From Acidobacteriota bacterium (GTDB lineage Bacteria > Acidobacteriota > Vicinamibacteria > Vicinamibacterales > UBA2999), in NCBI GenBank assembly GCA_013813075.1, contig JACCSI010000272.1:1-16745 (forward strand): a stretch of 16,745 nt of DNA. The letters are read 5' to 3'. The position numbers and the translations under genes are program-made. This document shows positions 8,568 to 15,672 of this stretch, piece after piece (the stretch's first letter is position 1; the number at the start of each line of letters is the position of its first letter). The notes below the pieces were generated by a model. It ran no database searches, was not told the DNA's origin, and saw only the letters and a list, made by a program, of their open reading frames with translations.

Positions 8568-9890
8568 ATGCCCCAAGACGCGCGGCTCCTGTCGGCCGAA
8601 CAGTTCCTGCTGGCGACGCTCGTCGGCAAACTGGCCGTGATGGCGGCGCTGGCCACGACGCTCGCGCGATACCGCCGGTTCCGCCACATTTTGATCTTTG
8701 AGCGGCGCGGCTGGCCGGATCGTCTCGCGTTTGCTCTCGGCCTCACCATCCCGCTCGCCCTTGGCGTCGTTTCCCGGATGCTGCTCAATTACGACGCGGC
8801 GGATTTGACGCTCGAAGGCGCGTTTCTCGCCGGGCTGATCGCCGGTCCCTATACCGGTGCGATTGTCGGCGCCGCGATCGCGTTTCCCGGATTTTTAAAC
8901 AACGAATGGGGCGCGATTCCGTTTGCGGTCGGCTGTGGCTTCACGGGCGGCGGGTTGCGCGAGGGGTGCCCGAAAGAACACATCTGGAACTTCTCCCCCT
9001 TCGTCTTCTTCAGCCTGCCGCGGTACGCATGGCGTATGCTGCGCGGCTTCGTGATCGAATGGCAGGTGGCGCTGCTGTTGGTGCCGATCGGGCTCGAGGC
9101 CATCCGTCAAGCCGTCGGCACACGCTTCGGCGAGCAACGCCTGTTCTATTTCGACTCGCCGTCCCCCTGGCTGACGGTAATGATCTACCTGGCCACTGTG
9201 CTCACTGTCTCCATCCCGATCAAAATCTGGAACAACGCGAGAATCGAACATCGTCTTCAGGAGCAGGAAAAGCTGCTGTTACGGGCGAAGGTCGAAGCGC
9301 TCAAGAGCCAGATCAACCCACACTTCCTGTTCAACACGCTCACGTCGGTATCGTCGCTGATCCGCTCGCAGCCCGACACCGCGCGGACGGTCATCCTGAA
9401 GCTGTCCGGACTGCTGCGCAAACTCATGCGAAGTCAGGAGCAGTTCGTGACATTGCGGGAAGAGCTGGAATCGATCGACGAGTACCTTGATATCGAGGTG
9501 ATTCGTTTTGGCCCACGGCTGGGTGTCCGCAAAGAAATCGACCCGGCGAGCCTCGAGGTGATCGTGCCGAGCATGATCCTGCAGCCATTGGTTGAAAACG
9601 CCATCAAACATGGGCTGACGCGCAAGGTCGGCGCCGGGCACATCACCCTGCGCAGCCGTCTGCACGGAGAGCTTCTGCTGGTGGACGTCGAAGACGATGG
9701 CCTCGGCATTTCGGACGAACGGCTGCAAACGGCGATGTCGAGCGGCATCGGCTTAACCAACGTCCACGAGCGCCTGCGCGTCATTTACGGTGCCACTGGG
9801 CGCCTGGAATTGCGCGGATCGCCCGGCAAAGGGGCGATTGCGCACCTCGAGATCCCGCTGCTGGTCGCGCAAGAGCAGGCCAGCGCGTGA
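8568..9890 (+). CDS. LytS/YehU-type membrane sensor histidine kinase
   Basis: A 440-residue kinase. The N-terminal half is a multi-pass membrane sensor of the 5TM-LYT kind, with a helix near residue 20, a Gly/Ala-rich pair around residues 60-110 (GAFLAGLIAGPYTGAIVGAA) and later spans around 155-225. A coiled linker (EHRLQEQEKLLLRAKVEALKSQ) leads to the His_kinase domain with KSQINPHFLFNTL; the phosphorylated His is residue 252. The ATPase domain shows LQPLVENAIKH (N344) and GIGLTNVHERL. It would autophosphorylate and pass the phosphate to the LytTR regulator whose gene overlaps its stop. Between spans lies a polar stretch with two cysteines (C123, C134) and CPKEHIWNFSPF. The ligand is unknown. 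ATG 8568 is chosen for its upstream TACCTT box; TTG 8535 is the alternative. Confidence 0.92.
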   Translation: MPQDARLLSAEQFLLATLVGKLAVMAALATTLARYRRFRHILIFERRGWPDRLAFALGLTIPLALGVVSRMLLNYDAADLTLEGAFLAGLIAGPYTGAIVGAAIAFPGFLNNEWGAIPFAVGCGFTGGGLREGCPKEHIWNFSPFVFFSLPRYAWRMLRGFVIEWQVALLLVPIGLEAIRQAVGTRFGEQRLFYFDSPSPWLTVMIYLATVLTVSIPIKIWNNARIEHRLQEQEKLLLRAKVEALKSQINPHFLFNTLTSVSSLIRSQPDTARTVILKLSGLLRKLMRSQEQFVTLREELESIDEYLDIEVIRFGPRLGVRKEIDPASLEVIVPSMILQPLVENAIKHGLTRKVGAGHITLRSRLHGELLLVDVEDDGLGISDERLQTAMSSGIGLTNVHERLRVIYGATGRLELRGSPGKGAIAHLEIPLLVAQEQASA

Positions 9891-10663
9891 TGGCCGGCGC
9901 GTCACTGACCGCGATCGTGGCGGACGACGAGCAGCTGGCGCGCGAGGAGTTGTGCTTTCTGCTCGGCAAAATTGATGGCGTCGAAGTGCTGTCCCAGGCG
10001 GCGGATGGCGTGCAGGCGTTCGAGGACATCTCGCGTCTGTCGCCGGACGTCGCGTTCCTGGATGTGCAAATGCCTGGCCTGACCGGTTTCGAAGTCGCCC
10101 GCCGGCTGCTCGAAAGTGGAACCGACCTGGCGGTGGTGTTCGTGACCGCTTTCGACCACCGCGCCGTGGAGGCCTTTGAAGTGAACGCCGTGGACTACGT
10201 GCTCAAGCCGGTCGAACCGAACCGACTGGAGCAGGCCGTCCACCGGGTGCGCAGGCGGCGCGCGGAACAGCCGTTGGGCGACCAACTCGAGAAGCTCGTC
10301 CGGATGATGGCCGGCCAGAAAGACCGCCGCAACCAGATTGCGGTCAAAATGGCCGATCGCATCGTCCTGGTGCAGACCGAGGACATCATCTACGCCTCCC
10401 TGATGGAGGATTCGATTAGTATTGTGACGGGGCAGGTCTCGGGAACGTCTAACTATCGGACGCTCGACGAGTTGCAGACCCGGCTGGATCGCGAGGTGTT
10501 CTGGCGGGTTCATCGATCGCACCTCGTCAATATCAATCAGATCAAGGAGATCGTCCCTTGGTTCAGCAGGAACTACATCCTCAGGATGAAAGACACGGCG
10601 GCGACGGAAATTCCGGTCAGCAGGTCGCAGACCCGCCGACTGCGGGAATACTTGAAGTTGTAG
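9890..10663 (+). CDS. LytTR-family response regulator
   Basis: A 257-residue regulator with a receiver domain (about 5-120) and a LytTR DNA-binding domain (about 150-257). Receiver residues are complete: acidic pair D12-D13, phosphoacceptor D58 (AFLDVQMPG), T86 (FVTAF) and K106 (YVLKPVE). The LytTR part has the usual RIVLVQTEDIIYASLMEDSISI, then RTLDELQTRLD, FWRVHRSHLVNINQIKEI and a final RSQTRRLREYLKL. It is the cognate partner of the kinase: its ATG shares a base with the kinase stop (TGATG), and GTG 9887 is an in-frame alternative that overlaps by four bases. Such regulators bind direct repeats upstream of target promoters; no obvious repeat pair stands out before the neighbouring genes. 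Targets are unknown but could include the downstream signal peptidase and metal exporter. Confidence 0.95.
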   Translation: MAGASLTAIVADDEQLAREELCFLLGKIDGVEVLSQAADGVQAFEDISRLSPDVAFLDVQMPGLTGFEVARRLLESGTDLAVVFVTAFDHRAVEAFEVNAVDYVLKPVEPNRLEQAVHRVRRRRAEQPLGDQLEKLVRMMAGQKDRRNQIAVKMADRIVLVQTEDIIYASLMEDSISIVTGQVSGTSNYRTLDELQTRLDREVFWRVHRSHLVNINQIKEIVPWFSRNYILRMKDTAATEIPVSRSQTRRLREYLKL

Positions 10664-10869
10664 GCACTGAGGAGACGCCGTCGCCCGCCGATGGCGCACA
10701 GCCGGTACTTGCCGGGTTCGAGCCGCGCTTTGACCCCCCTCCAACCGTGGGATTTAGCGGCGACGGCCGTTTCGAGGCGCCCGTCGCGATGCTCGAGCGC
10801 ACCGCTCATGGCGGGTCAGCCCTTGATCGCGCGTTCCCGCCAGAGCAGGCAGCGGCCATTCGCATCGAA

Positions 10870-11421
10870 ATGAACGACCGCTCGTCGCTGATGGTCCGGC
10901 GTCTCGAGTTGTGGCGCGACGAGTTTATCGCCTGGGTGAAAACCCTGGCATCGGCCGCCGTTTACGCCACGCTGATCGTGACGTTCGGGTTTCAGGTGGC
11001 GCGGGTCGAGGGTCAGAGCATGGCCCCGACGCTCGCGGACCAGGATCGGTTAATCGTCAACAAGCTCGCCTATCGCCTGGCGGACCCTCAACGCGGCGAC
11101 ATCGTGATGCTGTACTACCCGCTCAACCCCGACAAGTCCTTCGTCAAGCGCGTCATCGCCGAAGAAGATGACACAGTGCGCATCGTCGATGGCCGGGTTT
11201 ACGTCAACGACGTGCCGCTACGCGACGATTACGTACCACCGGAGTATCGCAGCCACGACGATTGGGGGCCGCAGGTCATCCCCGCGGGCTACTACTTCGT
11301 GATGGGTGATCATCGCAACAACAGTTCCGACAGCCGCCACTGGGGCTTTGTGCCGAAGAAATACATCATCGGCAAGGTGCAGCTGCGCTGGTGGCCGGTA
11401 CCGAACGGGCGGGTCTTCTAA
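10870..11421 (+). CDS. lepB: Signal peptidase I
   Basis: A type I leader peptidase, which removes signal peptides at the outer face of the inner membrane. From ATG 10870 it has 183 residues: a short basic N-terminus, one membrane span (about 24-42, TLASAAVYATLIVTFGF), the box with nucleophile S50 (GQSMAPTL), the general base K93 (SFVKRVIAEEDD) and the last conserved box GDHRNNSSDSRHWGFVPKKYIIGK. The start is uncertain. The frame stays open upstream through 10664-10869 and into the end of the response regulator; ATG 10789 adds 27 residues and TTG 10558 adds 104, a Pro/Ala-rich segment. I chose 10870 because homologues usually begin about 20-30 residues before the span, but no ribosome site confirms it. 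It is probably co-transcribed with the two-component genes. Confidence 0.9.
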   Translation: MNDRSSLMVRRLELWRDEFIAWVKTLASAAVYATLIVTFGFQVARVEGQSMAPTLADQDRLIVNKLAYRLADPQRGDIVMLYYPLNPDKSFVKRVIAEEDDTVRIVDGRVYVNDVPLRDDYVPPEYRSHDDWGPQVIPAGYYFVMGDHRNNSSDSRHWGFVPKKYIIGKVQLRWWPVPNGRVF

Positions 11422-11498
11422 GTTCAACGCGTCAGTTCACGAGACGGCAAACGCGGCCCACGAGGTTTGCACTCGAGTCCTGACAGCTTGTCACTTGC

Positions 11499-12386
11499 GT
11501 GGATCGTTACACCGCGGTCTCCCGCGTTCTCCTCTCGGTCTTCTTCCTCAACCTCACCGTCGCGGTGGCGAAAATCGTGCTCGGGGTCGTCACCGGGGCG
11601 GTGTCGGTCCTGTCGGACGGGTTCCACTCGCTCACCGATAGCGCCTCGAACATCGTCGCGCTGGTCGGCGTCCGCATCGCGGGCCGGCCGCCGGATGCCG
11701 ACCACCCGTATGGCCACCGCAAATTCGAGACGATGGCGTCGGTCGCGATCCTGCTGTTCCTTTTGCTGGTCCTGGTGCAGTTGCTCTGGGCGGCATTCGA
11801 GCGCTTTCAGTCACCTACGGCGCCCACGGTTGACACGATCAGTTTTGTCGTGATGGGCGGCACCCTGCTGGTAAACGTTGCCGTCGTGTTCTACGAGCGA
11901 CGCGCCGGCCATCGCCTGTCGAGCGAAGTGCTGCTCGCGGATTCCCTTCACACCCAGAGCGACCTCTTTACTTCGCTCGCCGTCATCGCCGCTCTCGTTG
12001 GCGTCAGACTCGGCTATCCGATGCTCGACCCGCTTGCGGCCCTGGTGATTGCGGGCTTCATCAGCTACGCGTGCTGGAAGATCTTCCACGATACGACGCG
12101 GATTCTTGCGGATGAAATCGTGATTGCCTCGGACGACATTCACGATGTGGTGCTCGAAGTTCCCGAGGTGCTGGGCTGTCATCAGATCCGATCACGCGGA
12201 TCGAGGGACCACGTCTTTCTCGATCTCCACATCTGGATGGACCCCGGTATGCGGCTCGACGTCGCGCACCGGATTTCGCACCAAGTCAAGGATCACATCA
12301 TGGCCCGATACCCGCAGGTGAAAGACGCGGTGATCCATCTCGAGCCGCCGCCGCGCGATAGGGATATCGCCGCTTCAAGTCGTTGA
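11499..12386 (+). CDS. Cation diffusion facilitator (CDF) metal exporter
   Basis: A 295-residue inner-membrane metal/proton antiporter. It has six predicted spans and the CDF metal site: in span 2 SDGFHSLTDS gives H43-x3-D47 (with D40), and in span 5 ADSLHTQSD gives a second H-x3-D. HxxxD/HxxxD sets are typical of zinc transporters (known for the family), so Zn or a similar divalent ion is likely. DHPYGHRKFE after span 2 is the family signature. The C-terminal cytosolic domain ends in DAVIHLEPPPRD. The start is GTG 11499, with no Shine-Dalgarno; a small palindrome TGACAGCTTGTCA (11481-11493) lies just upstream. The last 89 bases overlap the convergent acyltransferase gene on the other strand. 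It lies 77 bases after lepB in the same direction and is possibly in its operon. Confidence 0.93.
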   Translation: MDRYTAVSRVLLSVFFLNLTVAVAKIVLGVVTGAVSVLSDGFHSLTDSASNIVALVGVRIAGRPPDADHPYGHRKFETMASVAILLFLLLVLVQLLWAAFERFQSPTAPTVDTISFVVMGGTLLVNVAVVFYERRAGHRLSSEVLLADSLHTQSDLFTSLAVIAALVGVRLGYPMLDPLAALVIAGFISYACWKIFHDTTRILADEIVIASDDIHDVVLEVPEVLGCHQIRSRGSRDHVFLDLHIWMDPGMRLDVAHRISHQVKDHIMARYPQVKDAVIHLEPPPRDRDIAASSR

Positions 12387-13407
12387 TCGGCCGCTCCATG
12401 ACGTGCCACGACAGTGCCGCGAATCCAATGGTGCTGCCACAGATCACCACGAACCGCCACGGCTCGGAGGGCGGCCAGGTGACGCCGAAGGCGATGAAAA
12501 TCGCCGTCAGGATATCGCCGCTGAGTCCGTGGATCAGATAGATGCCATAGCTGATCTTCCCGAGATACACCACCGGACGCGACGCGAGCAGTCGGCCGGC
12601 CAGTCCCGTAAAGCCGTCCGAGGCACGCAACACCAGCCAGCCGAAGACCGCCGCCTGGAATAACGGCTTGGTCACGACGAGCCAAGGCGGCAGCGCGGCG
12701 CCGAGCAGTTCGGCTATCCACAGAGCCAGCCGTGGCGCCAACGCACACAGCAGAAGGTTCGGTCTGCAACGGGTGACCGCGAGCAGGGCGCCGACGCCGA
12801 GTGAATCAAGACTGCCGAGCGTCAGCACGCCCTGCAGCGACTCGCTGTATCCCGCGGAGGCGAGGCTCAGTCGCCACAACGGCGCCGCCAGAATGGCGAA
12901 GGCCACCAGGGCAGCGAGCAAATGGCGCGGCGCAAAGACAATCAGCCACGGCCACACCAGGTAAAACTGCTCCTCGACTGCCAGGGACCAGAAGTGGCTC
13001 AGGGCCCCAGGCCACTCTGCGCGCGAGAAGATGAACACGTTGGTCAGGAAGGTCGCATGCCACTTGAGGATTTCGTCGGCCGTGGCTGAGTCCACGAGCC
13101 ACGCCAGAAGCAGCGCCGCGTAAAATGCAGGGAGGATACGCAGGGCGCGGTGAATGTAGAACGCCTTGAGCGCGGTGCGTTTATCGTCGAGCTCGCGCAG
13201 CCGTAACAGGATGCCTGTGATGAGGAACCCGCTGAGCACATAGAACAGGTGCACGCCGGCGCCAAACGGCAGCCCGTACTGATACGGTCGTTCCCAGTGC
13301 GACCAGGCGACCGCCACGACGGCGAGTGCGCGCAGGCCGTCCAACTGGGGCCGATACGCCCAGCCCCCGTCCCCGGCGGCAACCTCCGTCCCCGCGTCAG
13401 TAGCCAA
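12298..13407 (-). CDS. Acyltransferase-3 (OafA/YrhL-like) membrane protein
   Basis: A 369-residue polytopic membrane protein of the acyltransferase-3 family, which transfers acyl (often acetyl) groups to extracytoplasmic polysaccharides or lipids. Signatures are YRPQLDGLRALAVVAVAWSHW (from residue 18; H37), FYVLSGFLITGILLR (55-69), FYIHRALRILPAFY (83-96), and HFWSLAVEEQFYLVWPW with VEEQFY at 144-149. Late YGIYLIHGLSGD and HVMERPINDLKRRY complete the family pattern. About ten spans are predicted. The start is taken as TTG 13407, overlapping the upstream dehydrogenase stop by 11 bases; TTG 13470 is possible but would sit deeper inside that gene. The natural family end is the LKRRY segment; the remaining 20 or so residues run antisense into the CDF gene and look unconserved. 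The acceptor is unknown. Confidence 0.88.
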   Translation of the reverse strand: MATDAGTEVAAGDGGWAYRPQLDGLRALAVVAVAWSHWERPYQYGLPFGAGVHLFYVLSGFLITGILLRLRELDDKRTALKAFYIHRALRILPAFYAALLLAWLVDSATADEILKWHATFLTNVFIFSRAEWPGALSHFWSLAVEEQFYLVWPWLIVFAPRHLLAALVAFAILAAPLWRLSLASAGYSESLQGVLTLGSLDSLGVGALLAVTRCRPNLLLCALAPRLALWIAELLGAALPPWLVVTKPLFQAAVFGWLVLRASDGFTGLAGRLLASRPVVYLGKISYGIYLIHGLSGDILTAIFIAFGVTWPPSEPWRFVVICGSTIGFAALSWHVMERPINDLKRRYPYRAAAARDGSPRLSPAGIGP

Positions 13408-14380
13408 GTGTCGGTTCGACTCTGAAGCGAACCGGGTCGCCACGCATGAAACGCGACAAGTTGTCAGCAAACAACTCGATCACCTCTTCCCAGTGTCCCT
13501 GTCGAAATCCTGAGGTGTGGGGCGTGAGGATGGTGTTCGGTGCCGCCCACAGAGGATCGTCCGCAGGCAGCGGTTCCTGATGAAACACGTCGAGGGACGC
13601 CCCGCCCAGGTGGCCGGCATGCAGGGCGTCGGCCAGCGCGACGTGATCGACAATCTTCGCGCGGCCGACGTTGATGAGCACGGCGCCAGGTTTCATGTGG
13701 GCCATTTGCGGCGCGCCGATCATGTTCAGCGTCTGCGGCGTCAGCGGCGCCGCAATCACGAGCACATCCGATTGCCGAAGCAACGTGTCGAGCTCGCTCA
13801 CCGGCAACAGGCTCCCGACCCCGGGAACCCGCGACCCATCGACCCGCCGGCGAAGTGCGACGACGTTCATGCCGAAGGCGGTGGCAAGGCGCGCAATCTC
13901 CGACCCGATAGTGCCGACGCCAATCAGACCGAGTGTGCGACCTTTCAAAAGCCACGGCAGCCGAGAACCAAAGAAGTCGTTCTGCGCCCAGCGTCGCGCA
14001 CGCTGCTGGTCGACGACATATGGAATCTGCTTGGCCAGCGCCAGCAACACGGCGAAGACGTGCTCGGCGATCGGGGTCGACTGCACGCCCCGCGAGTTGC
14101 TGACCACGACGTCCCGCGCAAAAAGCTCGAGCAGCGCGAGCGTTTCAACCGCGACGGCAGACGTGTGCACCCACTTCAGCCGGGGTGCCGTTTCGAGCTC
14201 AGCGGCCGACAGCATCCACGTGTAAGCGACGTCGCACTCAACCAGCGCCGTGGCGCGCGCCGCATCGTCGGTGGCATGATGAAACGTCAGCGCAGGGAAT
14301 CGCGCGCGCAGCGTCTCAACACCTTCGAAGGGAATCTGCCACGCGCGCACGGGCTGCTGGATGGAGATGAGGACGTTCAC
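13397..14380 (-). CDS. D-2-hydroxyacid dehydrogenase (NAD(P)-dependent)
   Basis: A 327-residue member of the D-isomer 2-hydroxyacid dehydrogenase family, which reversibly reduces 2-keto acids to D-2-hydroxy acids in the cytosol. The nucleotide-binding fold has GLIGVGTIGSEIARL (G154-x-G156-x2-G159). The catalytic residues are all present: R240 (NVGRAK), E269 (FHQEPLP) and H288 (LTPHTSG). The length is normal. The start is GTG 14380, one base after the moaC stop, so the two genes are co-transcribed. The residues following the GxGxxG (ALRRRV at the end of beta 2) are basic, which could favour NADP over NAD (inference). The substrate cannot be named; it could be glyoxylate, hydroxypyruvate or another 2-keto acid. 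It sits in an operon headed by the NADH sensor rex. Confidence 0.92.
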   Translation of the reverse strand: MNVLISIQQPVRAWQIPFEGVETLRARFPALTFHHATDDAARATALVECDVAYTWMLSAAELETAPRLKWVHTSAVAVETLALLELFARDVVVSNSRGVQSTPIAEHVFAVLLALAKQIPYVVDQQRARRWAQNDFFGSRLPWLLKGRTLGLIGVGTIGSEIARLATAFGMNVVALRRRVDGSRVPGVGSLLPVSELDTLLRQSDVLVIAAPLTPQTLNMIGAPQMAHMKPGAVLINVGRAKIVDHVALADALHAGHLGGASLDVFHQEPLPADDPLWAAPNTILTPHTSGFRQGHWEEVIELFADNLSRFMRGDPVRFRVEPTLGY

Positions 14381-14381
14381 G

Positions 14382-14861
14382 CTAAGCCTTCCTGATGTAC
14401 TCCCCCGACTTCCCGCCCCGCTTCTCCATCAGACAGATCTCGCCAATCACCATCGCCTTGTCCACCGCCTTGACCATGTCGTAGATGGTCAACGCCGCGA
14501 CCGCCACGGCGGTCAACGCTTCCATCTCCACCCCGGTCTGGCCGCTGGTACTGGCGCGGCCCTCGATGGCAAAGCCGACGCGAGTCGGCGTGATCTCGAC
14601 GCCTACGTGCGTCAGCGGCAACGGGTGACACAAGGGGATCAGCTCGGACGTGCGTTTGGCGGCCATGATACCGGCGAGCCGCGCCGTCTGCAGCGGGTCG
14701 CCTTTTTTGATCTGACCGGATTGGATCAGGCGGCGGGCGGTGGCAGACATCTTGACCGAGCCCCGCGCGACCGCCTCGCGCGCGGTCACGGCCTTGTCGC
14801 CGACATCGACCATGCGAACGCGGCCACGCGCGTCGACGTGACTGAGCCTGGGCTTTTTCAT
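14382..14861 (-). CDS. moaC: Cyclic pyranopterin monophosphate synthase MoaC
   Basis: MoaC converts the MoaA product, 3',8-cyclo-7,8-dihydro-GTP, into cyclic pyranopterin monophosphate, the second step of molybdenum cofactor synthesis. The 159-residue protein is full length: [21 protein letters not shown] at the N-terminus, [14 protein letters not shown] with the lysine near 53, [14 protein letters not shown] (77-90), [23 protein letters not shown] (110-132) and a [10 protein letters not shown] end. The active-site pair falls at D128 and K131, the same numbers as in E. coli MoaC, which supports the ATG at 14861 over the longer in-frame start at 14903. It follows rex by 42 bases and precedes the dehydrogenase by one base. 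No other moa or moe gene is in the window, so the rest of the pathway must lie elsewhere. Confidence 0.96.
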   Translation of the reverse strand: MKKPRLSHVDARGRVRMVDVGDKAVTAREAVARGSVKMSATARRLIQSGQIKKGDPLQTARLAGIMAAKRTSELIPLCHPLPLTHVGVEITPTRVGFAIEGRASTSGQTGVEMEALTAVAVAALTIYDMVKAVDKAMVIGEICLMEKRGGKSGEYIRKA

Positions 14862-14903
14862 CGTAGGTCTCTGCCTGATGCCTGCCGGGGATGAGACGCG
14901 CAC

Positions 14904-15572
14904 TTATTCTTCGGGGTCGATTCCCTGCGCGAGATAAAACGACAGGCTTTCGAGCGACACCGTCAGGTCAACGCTCTTCAGCTTCACGCCTTTGGGCTGC
15001 TTCAGGGTGCCGGGCGAGAAGTTCAGCACCGCCTTGATGCCCGCAGCCACGACTTGCTCCAGAACCGGTTGCGCCGACTCGGCAGGCACCGCGATCACCG
15101 CAATATCAATGCGGTCACGTTTGACGATTTTCTTCAGTTCCTTGAGATCGAAGATCGGCACGCCGCTGCGCGACTCGTCACCGATTTTGGCATCGGCGAC
15201 ATCGAACATGGCGACGATCTCAAACCCCTCGCGGCGAAATCCGGGGTAGTCCGCAAGCGCGAGCCCGAGGTTGCCGGCGCCCATCACCGCCACGCGCACC
15301 TTGCGATCAAGGCCGAGAATCTGGCGCAAGTGCCGTTTCAGTTCCTTGACGTAGTAGCCCACGCCGCGAACACCAAATTCGCCGAAGTACGCGAGATCCT
15401 TGCGAATCTGGGCGGCGTTTAAATGGAATTGCTCGGCCAGCGCCTGCGACGAGATGGTGTTGACGCCGGCCGATTCGAGTTGATTCAGGCAGCGGAGATA
15501 AACCGATAAGCGGTTGGTCGTGAGCTCGGAAACCTGCTCATTGCTGGGCTTCCGCTTGTTCTGTGGATTCAC
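14904..15572 (-). CDS. rex: Redox-sensing transcriptional repressor Rex
   Basis: Rex binds DNA when the NADH/NAD ratio is low and lets go when NADH is high, derepressing respiratory and fermentative genes. The 222-residue protein has the N-terminal winged helix (about 8-85), including NRLSVYLRCLNQL, SSQALAEQFHLNAAQIRKDLAYFGEFGVRGVGY, then a Rossmann NADH domain with VAVMGAGNLGLAL (GxGxxG at 98-103), and the swapped C-terminal helix ending SFYLAQGIDPEE. The start is GTG 15572. A longer frame from 15710 is rejected because it has no match to the family and runs through the promoter region. A TATTCT box lies ten bases upstream of the GTG. An inverted repeat with a Rex-type TTCACAA half-site spans the start codon, hinting at autoregulation. 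It heads a moaC, dehydrogenase, acyltransferase operon. Confidence 0.95.
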   Translation of the reverse strand: MNPQNKRKPSNEQVSELTTNRLSVYLRCLNQLESAGVNTISSQALAEQFHLNAAQIRKDLAYFGEFGVRGVGYYVKELKRHLRQILGLDRKVRVAVMGAGNLGLALADYPGFRREGFEIVAMFDVADAKIGDESRSGVPIFDLKELKKIVKRDRIDIAVIAVPAESAQPVLEQVVAAGIKAVLNFSPGTLKQPKGVKLKSVDLTVSLESLSFYLAQGIDPEE

Positions 15573-15577
15573 AAGCG
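15553..15577. promoter_or_regulatory. Candidate Rex operator over the rex start codon
   Basis: CGCTTGT (15553-15559) and ACAAGCG (15571-15577) form a perfect 7-bp inverted repeat with an 11-base spacer. The right arm contains TTCACAA (15568-15574), an exact half of the known Rex operator TTGTGAA-N4-TTCACAA. The TTGT-to-ACAA core is 19 bases instead of 18, and the left half lacks GAA, so the match is partial. It covers the GTG start and the first codons of rex. Confidence 0.4.
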
Positions 15578-15582
15578 CGCCC

Positions 15583-15588
15583 AGAATA
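15583..15588 (-). promoter_or_regulatory. Candidate -10 box of the rex operon
   Basis: TATTCT on the minus strand lies ten bases before GTG 15572, giving a predicted leader of only a few bases. The candidate Rex operator begins directly downstream, where a bound repressor would block initiation. The -35 region is poor. Confidence 0.4.
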
Positions 15589-15611
15589 TCAGATCCCCGG
15601 TCGTGACAGAA

Positions 15612-15649
15612 GACACAGCACCGCACAACAGGTTTGTGTGTTCCGTGTC
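15612..15649. promoter_or_regulatory. Dyad in the rex/OPT intergenic region
   Basis: A nested inverted repeat: GACAC (15612-15616) with GTGTC (15645-15649) outside, and CACAA (15624-15628) with TTGTG (15634-15638) inside around CAGGT. It lies between the divergent rex and OPT transporter promoters, so it could be an operator for either. Its half-sites point opposite to the Rex consensus. Confidence 0.3.
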
Positions 15650-15658
15650 GTCTCCGGA

Positions 15659-15664
15659 TACCAT
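15659..15664 (+). promoter_or_regulatory. Candidate -10 box of the OPT transporter gene
   Basis: TACCAT ends eight bases before ATG 15673, again leaderless spacing with no Shine-Dalgarno. A TTGTGT at 15634-15639 could be a -35 at a rather long 19-bp spacing. Confidence 0.35.
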
Positions 15665-15672
15665 TCGGCGTC

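Noticed and set aside
9902..10744. A 280-codon minus-strand frame opposite the response regulator
   Set aside because: It is antisense to a complete receiver-LytTR protein and has no motif of its own.
10730..10758. TTGACC-N17-TTTAGC as a promoter for lepB
   Set aside because: The -35 and spacing look right, but TTTAGC lacks the conserved A at position 2 and T at position 6 of a -10, and the region may be coding.
13517..14395. A 292-codon open frame on the plus strand opposite the hydroxyacid dehydrogenase
   Set aside because: The dehydrogenase has all catalytic residues and operon spacing; the opposite frame is Arg/Gly/His-rich with no domain pattern.
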